From NCBI GenBank assembly GCA_902788205.1, contig CADAJJ010000024.1:1-29765 (forward strand): DNA of 29,765 bases. Direction: 5' to 3'. The position numbers were made by a program, and so were the translations under genes. The notes beneath the pieces were generated by a model that saw only the letters and a list, made by a program, of their open reading frames with translations, was not told the DNA's origin and did no database searches. Of the stretch, positions 8,601 through 14,382 are shown piece by piece. The stretch comes from RUG023 sp900315435. GTDB lineage: Bacteria; Spirochaetota; Spirochaetia; Sphaerochaetales; Sphaerochaetaceae. How positions within the stretch are numbered: the stretch's first letter is position 1; every line of letters begins with the position of its first letter.

Positions 8601-8910
8601 TGCCGACAAGTACGGCCAGCCGCCCGAAGAGGTGGACAACCTGCTCTATATCGCCGAGATCAAGATCCTCTGCCGCATGCTGTCGGTCATCCACCTGACC
8701 GAGCGTCGGGGGATGGTCACCTTGGAATTCGCCCATGTGGCGGACGTGAACCCCGGCAAGGTGGTCAACCTGCTCGCGCAAAGCGGCGGCACGGTCAGGT
8801 ATGACTTCAACAATCCCAACAGGGCCAACTACCTGTACATGCAGACCAGCGCGGTCTCCCTGAGGGACAAGGCCCTCTTCATCATGGAAAAGCTGCAGAG
8901 GCTGCTCTGA
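5620..8910 (+). CDS. mfd: Transcription-repair coupling factor Mfd
   Basis: This SF2 DNA translocase removes stalled RNA polymerase and recruits UvrA. The 1096-residue length is normal. In order: a UvrB-like N-terminal region without ATPase motifs; the RNA-polymerase-interacting CarD-like domain ('LNEGDYVVHVNYGIGRFVKI', about 430); Walker A 'GDVGYGKT' at 580-587; 'DEEQ' box at 681-684; 'SATPIPRTLYMSL'; motif VI 'QLRGRVGRSDQQAYAF'; and a C-terminal TRCF domain ('ELDYSGFIPDSYI'). The ATG at 5620 is chosen over an upstream in-frame TTG at 5581, which would sit in the promoter. No Shine-Dalgarno sequence precedes the ATG. Confidence 0.97.
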   Translation: MAEAEITAKVEEFLKKSDAWRAVSASRPFVHVEGLDGYPLALFVRAIVRLQKGRVWMVCPTEDSALMALKDFGCRVNGRFVEDVPKREFPLVYLPATSRMVYSEGDDDAGTYEQVQRLSQIDTQKRGLIVTHLRSFVLPVPSREGIRDATLTFCKGQPFKPEAFASRLGESGYARSPSTTSPGEFTIRGEVMDVFPFESPVPYRIFADWDEIGRISVYEPVTQQTTGDVDSFRIPLFEGKQQRFCQISSYFREGDYFVFVGDQRLASSFKSLMVEAKAGFRTAYREKPDSPVPEALLFDFPSFQQTEGHSLLVRDLKGQDAQAYRFDIDGPRSYFGSFVLLRQDLQALRDDGWAISIFSGNITQRERLGQMLGAFPQIQYVDQELSGGFAVQKLKVIALCEHEIFGRRRQVVKTLEKVQTSPLDSFVDLNEGDYVVHVNYGIGRFVKIDRVKSFNRERDYIKIEYAGGEFLYVPIEQANLVQRYIGSEGGAPKLDKLGGAGWEHKKAKARKNAEDLARHLIDLYARRKNSVGFAFQKDNDMQLQFEASFPYDETPDQLTCIEDIKADMESPHVMDRLVCGDVGYGKTEIAFRAAFKAVLSGKQVAFLAPTTILAEQHYRNFLKRVADFPVTTAQLSRIVSPKEQKQIRLGVASGAVDVLFGTHRILQKDIIFKDLGLLVVDEEQRFGVKDKERIKDMRASIDSLSLSATPIPRTLYMSLLSIRDMSLLTTPPIARRPISTTIAEFDEGTVIQAIRKEVERGGQVFYLHNRIETLDAVVASLRAALPDLIIESAHGQMDSDELDERMHRFINQGIQVLVSTTIIENGIDIPNVNTIIIDRADLYGVSQLYQLRGRVGRSDQQAYAFLFYPNDTALSEVAVKRLKVISEHTELGSGFKVAMKDMEIRGTGNLLGREQSGQVASVGLDMYIRILDEAVRTLQQKGEKPEDREVFLELDYSGFIPDSYILDPSVKFDIYRRIASIRTEEDLERLRGELADKYGQPPEEVDNLLYIAEIKILCRMLSVIHLTERRGMVTLEFAHVADVNPGKVVNLLAQSGGTVRYDFNNPNRANYLYMQTSAVSLRDKALFIMEKLQRLL

Positions 8911-8925
8911 AAGGCATCGGGCCAT

Positions 8926-8954
8926 TTGACGCAGGCCGGCTCCTTGGCTATGCT
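8926..8954 (+). promoter_or_regulatory. Predicted trmB promoter
   Basis: TTGACG (8926-8931), a 17-nt spacer and TATGCT (8949-8954), between the mfd stop and trmB. GGGAG (8964-8968) follows, 6 nt before the ATG at 8975. Confidence 0.6.
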
Positions 8955-8974
8955 TCTCCCTGCGGGAGATGCGC

Positions 8975-9730
8975 ATGGCGAAGCCGTCATATGAGACACA
9001 GAACAAGATCTATCAGGATGTGCCCGAACTGAGGGACGTCGAGGTCAGAAGGGAAGACGGACATAGGGAGATCAAGAGCTATGTCCTGAGGGGCGGCTAC
9101 ATCCATGCCAGCGATGTCGAGGCCTTGAAGCGCTACTATCCGACCTACGGCCTGCCCTTCGAGGACAAGGTGATGGACTTCCGGCAGGTGTTCGGCAACG
9201 ACCATCCGGTGGTGATGGAAATCGGTTTCGGCAACGGCGTCTCCACCGCCAAGATCGCCAAAGAACGGGACGGGTACAACTACCTTGCCCTGGAGGTCTT
9301 CATCAGTGGCTTTGCCAAACTGATGAAGCAGGTAGGGGAGGAGGAAATCCGTAACCTCCGGCTGATGCGCTTTGACGCCGTGGCGGTGCTCGAGCACATG
9401 ATCCCCGACGACAGCCTGGCAGGCTTCCATGTCTTTTTTCCCGACCCGTGGCAGAAGAAAAAGCACCACAAGCGACGGCTGATTCAGCAACCTATGGCCG
9501 ACCTGATGGCCAGGAAGCTCCATGCGGGAGGGTATATGTACTGCGTCACCGACTGGGAGGAGTACGCCGAACAGATGCTGGACGTCTTCAGCCACACCGA
9601 AGGGATCCGCAACGCCTTCGAAGGGTATGCAACCCCCAGGCCATGGAGGCCCATGACCCATTTCGAGCAGAAAGGACTCAAGGCGGAGCGTCCGATTAGG
9701 GAGCTCTGGTTCGAGAAAGAAGCGCGCTGA
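8975..9730 (+). CDS. trmB: tRNA (guanine-N7-)-methyltransferase
   Basis: TrmB makes m7G46 in tRNA using S-adenosylmethionine. The 251-residue product has the SAM loop 'MEIGFGNG' at 81-88 and the diagnostic TrmB motif 'FPDPWQKKKHHKRR' at 155-168, followed by 'YCVTDWEEYAEQML' and the C-terminal 'FEQKGLKAERPIRELWFEK' (substrate-binding T-x-x-E-like end here as 'THFEQKG'). The start at 8975 is favoured over the ATG two codons earlier because GGGAG abuts the earlier one. An N-terminal extension of about 70 residues before the SAM fold is common in this family. Confidence 0.95.
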   Translation: MAKPSYETQNKIYQDVPELRDVEVRREDGHREIKSYVLRGGYIHASDVEALKRYYPTYGLPFEDKVMDFRQVFGNDHPVVMEIGFGNGVSTAKIAKERDGYNYLALEVFISGFAKLMKQVGEEEIRNLRLMRFDAVAVLEHMIPDDSLAGFHVFFPDPWQKKKHHKRRLIQQPMADLMARKLHAGGYMYCVTDWEEYAEQMLDVFSHTEGIRNAFEGYATPRPWRPMTHFEQKGLKAERPIRELWFEKEAR

Positions 9731-9833
9731 TAGAGTCAGAAAACAGGATATATTGCCCCTATATTTAAAAGTGTAGGCACATCCATCGGGAACGTGGAGC
9801 CATCCTGCCTTGATGGGTGGGCGGGAGGTGCGC

Positions 9834-10391
9834 TTGCGCGGGGAAAACGGACCAATACGAAACCGACGGGGTATCCTTGTCGGATTGGTTCTCTGCATGG
9901 GTTCCCTCCTGTATGGACTGGAAGGAACGTATCCATTTTGGCTGCGCCTGGATGCAGAAGACTCGTTCGACCTCTATGTCCCGGGAAAGGATACGGTCCT
10001 TTCCAGCGCCTACGAGGAGGACATCGGCGATGGCGTGAGCCATCACGTGGCTGACGCGAAGGTATCTGTCGGTTCCGCCGGGGTGAAGAGCGTCTCCCTC
10101 AGCTACAAGGGCTATCTTTCCAGTCCGGAGAATGCCACGCAGCTTCCCTATTGGCTCAGCTATACGCAGGGCAGCATGACCAGCCCGAAGACGGTGGAGA
10201 CGATTGAGACGGATGGCATGAAGAGCAACACCCTTTCCATCACAGTCTCGAACACCGATGTGGGGAACCTGGTTCCCATCTGCGGCATCTACGCATCCTT
10301 GTCCGACGAGGGGATCGCGGCGATGGACGAGGCGCTCAGCGGAGTGACATATACCGACACCATCTCGGTGACGTGGTACGGAGGGAACTGA
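9834..10391 (+). CDS. Secreted beta-rich protein, first of a four-gene set
   Basis: Not recognised. The 185-residue product has a basic start ('RNRR') and a hydrophobic segment ('GILVGLVLCMGSLLYG'), like a Sec signal peptide, then a Ser/Thr/Tyr-rich body suggesting beta strands. The tail 'GVTYTDTISVTWYGGN' resembles the last strand of pilin-like or spore-coat-U-like domains and recurs in the three genes downstream. A TTG start at 9834 is preferred because GGGAGG lies 5 nt upstream; ATG 9813 is the alternative. The upstream gap (9731-9833) is AT-rich at 9745-9770, but no convincing promoter was found. The next gene starts one base after the stop (TGAGATG). Confidence 0.6.
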   Translation: MRGENGPIRNRRGILVGLVLCMGSLLYGLEGTYPFWLRLDAEDSFDLYVPGKDTVLSSAYEEDIGDGVSHHVADAKVSVGSAGVKSVSLSYKGYLSSPENATQLPYWLSYTQGSMTSPKTVETIETDGMKSNTLSITVSNTDVGNLVPICGIYASLSDEGIAAMDEALSGVTYTDTISVTWYGGN

Positions 10392-10392
10392 G

Positions 10393-11100
10393 ATGCGGAA
10401 GACCTTGCTTTCCCTCATCGTCGCATCCTGCTTCCTCGTTTCCCTGCCCGGGCAGGACACCCTTGCCACCCGGCAGATGAAATGGGCGGGGCTCCTGAAG
10501 GCGGAGAACGCCATCCAGACTTCTTCGCTGACCATGACCATCACCCCCAAGTATGGCAACTGGACTATCTTCGACAGGTCGCTGGAGGATATCGGAGAGG
10601 ATGCGCCCACCTTTCCGCTCTTCTCCTGGTCGCTCGACACGACCGGGCTGAAACCGATTACCTTGATCTTCCAGATCGACGGCCCCCTGCGCAAGATTAC
10701 CGATGAGAGCGTCAGCGAGAGCGACTACCTGGACTACACCTTGCACCTGTTGCAGGAACCGACGACCGGCTGGAACTCTTCCGGGGCGTATGTTTCCTCC
10801 TATCAGCAGTCCAACTCGGCGACGGAACTGCGCAGGAATTCCTATTTCATCACGGACAAAGTAAGCGGAGCGAGCGCGGGGAGCTCCGGCTTCGAAGCCT
10901 CGGTCGGTTCCACCAATGGGGCGAGCCGTCAGGTCGCCATCAAGTTCACCCCGACCATCTCCAACTCGAGGTATGCTCGATACACCCACAACCTTACCCG
11001 GACAGGGAAGGCCGACGTGACGCTGGCCGACGATTCGTGGAAGCAAAAATCGGGCCTTTATCGCTCGGTTATCACCATCATCGTGACGGAGGGTAGCTGA
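10393..11100 (+). CDS. Secreted beta-rich protein, second of the set
   Basis: Not recognised. This 235-residue protein has a clear Sec signal ('MRKTLLSLIVASCFLVSLPGQ', cleavage probably near 'TLA'). The mature part alternates polar and hydrophobic residues ('LTMTITPKYGNWTIF', 'ITLIFQIDG') and is rich in Ser, Thr, Tyr and Asn. The C-terminus 'GLYRSVITIIVTEGS' matches the terminal-strand pattern of its neighbours. The stop of the preceding gene and this ATG are one base apart, and the same TGAGATG junction joins it to the next gene, so translation is very likely coupled. No Cys pair, lipobox or anchor is visible. Confidence 0.65.
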   Translation: MRKTLLSLIVASCFLVSLPGQDTLATRQMKWAGLLKAENAIQTSSLTMTITPKYGNWTIFDRSLEDIGEDAPTFPLFSWSLDTTGLKPITLIFQIDGPLRKITDESVSESDYLDYTLHLLQEPTTGWNSSGAYVSSYQQSNSATELRRNSYFITDKVSGASAGSSGFEASVGSTNGASRQVAIKFTPTISNSRYARYTHNLTRTGKADVTLADDSWKQKSGLYRSVITIIVTEGS

Positions 11101-11101
11101 G

Positions 11102-11593
11102 ATGCGCGGCAAATTTCTTCCTTTGGTGCTCTTGGCTGCGCTTCCTCTCTGGTCCCGGGGTGGCGTGCAAAGCGGGGTGATTCCTTTGAACGGCTTCATC
11201 GACAAGGCGGTCAAGGTGACTGCAAGCCCGGAGGAGTCGCTTGGCTACGCCTTCATGCTGGATGACACCGACCGTCACGTGATTGGCACGTGGAGCCTCT
11301 CCTCGAACCTTCCGGTGGTGGTCACCATCACCCATGACGACCTGACCCACGAGACGACGTCGACGGCGACGATTCTCTATACCCTCTCCGCCGAGTTGTC
11401 CGAGAACAGTTCCTACCTGACAACAGAGAACTCGCAGGGCGGGATTGTCTCGGGCACCTATTCCGGCATCACCATTTACTCGGACATGAAGCTGTACGCC
11501 CAGCTTGCGCCGGAACCCGAGGCTGATTCACTGCCGCTGCCTCCCGGATATTATTATTCGACCCTGACCTTCACGGTCACCGGCGCGACATGA
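11102..11593 (+). CDS. Secreted beta-rich protein, third of the set (smallest, pilin-sized)
   Basis: Not recognised. The 163-residue product starts with a signal-like 'MRGKFLPLVLLAALPLWSRG'. The body reads 'VIPLNGFIDKAVKVTASPEES', then strands such as 'LPVVVTITHDD' and 'ATILYTLSAEL', and ends 'GYYYSTLTFTVTGAT'. Size and the GxYxSxLTxTVT ending are like DUF4402, spore-coat-U or fimbrial-subunit domains, where the last strand completes an immunoglobulin-like fold. That resemblance is by eye only. No chaperone or usher gene lies next to it. It is joined to the previous gene by TGAGATG and is followed 10 bases later by the next ATG. Confidence 0.62.
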   Translation: MRGKFLPLVLLAALPLWSRGGVQSGVIPLNGFIDKAVKVTASPEESLGYAFMLDDTDRHVIGTWSLSSNLPVVVTITHDDLTHETTSTATILYTLSAELSENSSYLTTENSQGGIVSGTYSGITIYSDMKLYAQLAPEPEADSLPLPPGYYYSTLTFTVTGAT

Positions 11594-11603
11594 GGTGGCG
11601 GCG

Positions 11604-12902
11604 ATGAAACGTATCCTTTCCATCCTTCTGGCATTGCTGGCGGCTCTGGCTTCCCTGTCGGCCTACAGCCTGACCTATGGCACTTTCCCGTCGGATTTCC
11701 AGGACCCTGTGGTCTACAACTATATCCAAGACGGCCTGTTCCCTTACAGCTCCAAGTCTCAGAACTACGCCTACAGCTGCCTGCAGGCGGCAGGCCTGTT
11801 TGTGGGCGATTTGGAAAAGACCGGCGAGATCTCCTTCTTGATCAGCCCCGGCTCGGATGGGTATACCTTTACCTCCTCTCAGGGGGAGCCGGTCCCCTTC
11901 GTCGTTGAGGCCTTCATCTACTATGGCAAGCGCGACGACTACAGCTACAGCGAATCGGGATTTGGCATCGTCTCCAACCGTCCCTACCTGGTCGACCAGA
12001 GCCTGGCGCAGGGAAGTGGCAACTGGGCTGTCCGCACCTGTATCGGGGACGCGAGCCACAACTATACCTGGGCGCGTGACGGTGCGAGGGTGAAGATCGT
12101 CTGCAAGAATTCTCCGAACCCGGAATACAACCCCTACAGCTGGCTCTTGAATTACAACCCGTATGACTACTACTCGTTCAAGATTGCACTGCTCTTTATC
12201 CTTCCGGAGAATGCCCGGATTGACGACAGCTATTCCGCTGCGGTCAACGTGACAGTCTCCGATGGTACGGACACCCAGACCATTCCTTTCATCATCAACG
12301 GGAGGAATACCGACAACGATGTCAACTATGAGTTCTACCAGTTCAACGTGGAGCCCAACGACAAAGCCAGGCTGTATCAGATGGATGAGGCGAGCGCGGT
12401 GGAGGACTGGACGACCGTCGGTACGGTGGAGTTCGAGTACGCCACCCAGAAGAATCCTACCAATAACCAGAGCGAGGCGCTTCCGTATGCGATCGTCCTG
12501 AGCGCTTCCCCCCTGTACAACTCGATGGACAAGTTCTCCTTCGTCAAAGACAACGACTCCTCGGTGTCCATCCCATTCCTCGTGCGGATGACGGGAACCG
12601 ATACCTCGTGGAACTATCTTTCTTATGGGGATGAGGTGGTATCCACCAGCCCCTCCAGCGGTATCGACGGTACGGAGTCTGTCGATGGCATCGGGTCGTC
12701 GCAGAGGCGCTTCGTGCGGGTTCCCCGCAAGTACTCCCTGACGCCGAAACTCTTCAGCCAGGACAACAGGTACCAGGCCCGCTACTACTATAAGGGCGAC
12801 ATCGCCATCAAGCTGGACCTGGACGCGCCAATCCAAGGCGGCAACACCCAGCTTGCCGGCAGCTATTCCTCGAACATCTACGTGACGCTGGTCAAACGGT
12901 GA
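11604..12902 (+). CDS. Large secreted protein, fourth of the set
   Basis: Not recognised. This 432-residue protein has a textbook signal peptide ('MKRILSILLALLAALASLSAYS'). The mature region is rich in Tyr, Asn, Ser and Asp ('YSSKSQNYAYSC', 'NPYSWLLNYNPYDYYSF') and has no repeat or transmembrane helix. The tail 'LAGSYSSNIYVTLVKR' fits the common terminal-strand pattern. As the last and largest member it could be a tip or adhesin-like component if the set assembles a surface structure; this is inference. The ATG at 11604 begins the signal peptide and the upstream GGTGGCGG is the only ribosome-binding candidate. The stop abuts the convergent 468-residue gene. Confidence 0.62.
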   Translation: MKRILSILLALLAALASLSAYSLTYGTFPSDFQDPVVYNYIQDGLFPYSSKSQNYAYSCLQAAGLFVGDLEKTGEISFLISPGSDGYTFTSSQGEPVPFVVEAFIYYGKRDDYSYSESGFGIVSNRPYLVDQSLAQGSGNWAVRTCIGDASHNYTWARDGARVKIVCKNSPNPEYNPYSWLLNYNPYDYYSFKIALLFILPENARIDDSYSAAVNVTVSDGTDTQTIPFIINGRNTDNDVNYEFYQFNVEPNDKARLYQMDEASAVEDWTTVGTVEFEYATQKNPTNNQSEALPYAIVLSASPLYNSMDKFSFVKDNDSSVSIPFLVRMTGTDTSWNYLSYGDEVVSTSPSSGIDGTESVDGIGSSQRRFVRVPRKYSLTPKLFSQDNRYQARYYYKGDIAIKLDLDAPIQGGNTQLAGSYSSNIYVTLVKR

Positions 12903-14309
12903 TCAGACGACCTGGAAGGTGATGCTCTCACGGGCACCCGCATGGCTGTTTCCCCTCGTGTCAAGGGCGCAGGCGGTGAGGGTGACCATGCGTCCTTGTT
13001 CTGACTCCGGCAGGATGAAGAGGTTGTAGAACTCCAGGGTTGAGCCGCCAATGGGATTGCCGTCGATCCGCTGCATGCCCAAGGTTCTGGTTTCCTCCCA
13101 CTCGCGTTTCCCGCTGGCGAACCGATAGCGGATGGACGCGACCTTGTTGCGCCACCGATAGGCATTGCTTTCGAGCAAGGTGAAGTCACTCGGGTCGAAT
13201 TGCCAGGGACGGACCACGCCCGTGATGGCGAACGGCTTTCCCGCGGGGACCACAAGGTGGCGCTTGTCGGTCTGCGCCTGGACGACCGACTTGCCGCTCA
13301 GGTCGTACCGGTTTTCCTTGGCCAGAAAATTGGTCAGGTCGATGCGGCAGATCCAGAGGAACTGTCCGTCGGGAAAGCGGCGGATGGTTCCGTTCTGTTC
13401 GTGGCTTGTCCCTTTCCCGATCACAGCCTCGCCGATGTCGTAGTGGTAGACGGAAAGACGCTTCGGGTCCTCGACGCGCCCCTTGGTCTCGAGAAAGGCG
13501 AGTTCGGTGGAGTAGGAGGTGGAGCTTTCGTCCAGCAGATAGACGAACAGGTGGACATGGCTATCCACGTACTGGCTCACGTCGCTCGCCAGATACATGG
13601 GCAGCAGGCCCATGTGGTAGAACCAAGGACCAAGATAGGGGTTCAGGTACCCGGGAACCAGGTCGTTGAGCACGTGGATCTGGCGCGCCTGGCACCAGGC
13701 GTTCATGCGCTTGCGGTGTTCCGGGGGATTGAAACGGTTGATCGCTACGTCCGGGTAGGCGCCGATCCGTATCGGCTTTTCCGTCATGGCAAGACACGTT
13801 CCATCTCGCGCTGACAGCGTGACGCGGATGGTATAGCCCCCCTTGGGAAGGGCGGCATAGGGTCTCCCTTTGTCGTCGGTGAAGCGCATATGGTCGTCAA
13901 GCAGAAGCCCATGCTCCACGTCGGTGGCGGTGACGATGATCGCCTTGAAGGAGGTGTCGTCATACCAGCATTTGATGGTGGCGTCCCTGAGGGAAGCCTG
14001 TGGGTCGGAAAGGTCCCGTACCAGGAGGGGAGGGAACCCGTAATCCTTCAGATGCTTCCAGTCGTCGTCCATACCCTTGGGATAGCCGGTCAGAAGGGGA
14101 CAGCCGGTGAAGAGGTTGCGGTTGTCCTTGCGCTCCTGGCGGGAGAACCGGAGGGTGGTTCCCCCCTGGTCGAGCACCTCGACCGTCACCACGGCATCCT
14201 CTGCAAGGGGTTCGGTGTGGGTTATGGTTCCCTCGACCGAGAAGTGCCGATGCTCCTCGATCAGCGGGTATGCTCCTGACGGGTCGGTGATGGTAAGCTT
14301 CCATGCCAT
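12903..14309 (-). CDS. Uncharacterised 468-residue protein
   Basis: Not recognised. A good GGAGG precedes the ATG at 14309. No signal peptide or membrane span is seen, so it is probably cytoplasmic. The N-terminal third looks like a beta-sandwich ('WKLTITDPSGAYPLIEEHRHFSVEGTI'-type opening, 'DAVVTVEVLDQGG', 'GGYTIRVTLSARDG'). The centre is aromatic-rich ('PGYLNPYLGPWFYHMG', 'DSHVHLFVYLLDE', 'YHYDIGEAVIG'). The C-terminus returns to strands ('NAYRWRNKVASIRYRF', 'GNSHAGARESITFQVV'). It lies just after the terminator of the EF-G-like gene and convergent with the secreted-protein set without an intergenic base. It could be linked to that set or unrelated; nothing in the sequence decides. Confidence 0.7.
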   Translation of the reverse strand: MAWKLTITDPSGAYPLIEEHRHFSVEGTITHTEPLAEDAVVTVEVLDQGGTTLRFSRQERKDNRNLFTGCPLLTGYPKGMDDDWKHLKDYGFPPLLVRDLSDPQASLRDATIKCWYDDTSFKAIIVTATDVEHGLLLDDHMRFTDDKGRPYAALPKGGYTIRVTLSARDGTCLAMTEKPIRIGAYPDVAINRFNPPEHRKRMNAWCQARQIHVLNDLVPGYLNPYLGPWFYHMGLLPMYLASDVSQYVDSHVHLFVYLLDESSTSYSTELAFLETKGRVEDPKRLSVYHYDIGEAVIGKGTSHEQNGTIRRFPDGQFLWICRIDLTNFLAKENRYDLSGKSVVQAQTDKRHLVVPAGKPFAITGVVRPWQFDPSDFTLLESNAYRWRNKVASIRYRFASGKREWEETRTLGMQRIDGNPIGGSTLEFYNLFILPESEQGRMVTLTACALDTRGNSHAGARESITFQVV

Positions 14310-14323
14310 CCTCTTCCTCCTGC

Positions 14324-14362
14324 AAAAGAGAGCCGCCCCAGACGTGCCTCTGAAGCGGCTCT
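14324..14362 (-). terminator. Intrinsic terminator of the EF-G-like gene
   Basis: On the minus strand AGAGCCGC pairs with GCGGCTCT, extended by TTCAGA/TCTGGG with G-T wobbles. The loop is GGCACG and the tail is CTTTTG. It starts about 20 nt after the EF-G-like stop. The next gene's ribosome-binding site follows at once, so that gene may live on read-through. Confidence 0.8.
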
Positions 14363-14382
14363 TGTTTCCGTGTCCTGGAGGA

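Noticed and set aside
5035..9006. Open frame of about 1,320 codons on the minus strand, antisense to mfd
   Set aside because: It lies opposite a complete, motif-rich mfd and its translation is rich in Asp, Leu, Gln, His and Arg without domains. This is the usual shadow frame in GC-rich DNA.
9731..9833. Promoter or terminator before the secreted-protein set
   Set aside because: The AT-rich stretch offers TATATT hexamers and a 5-bp A/T hairpin, but no -35 at suitable spacing and no stable stem with a T-tail.
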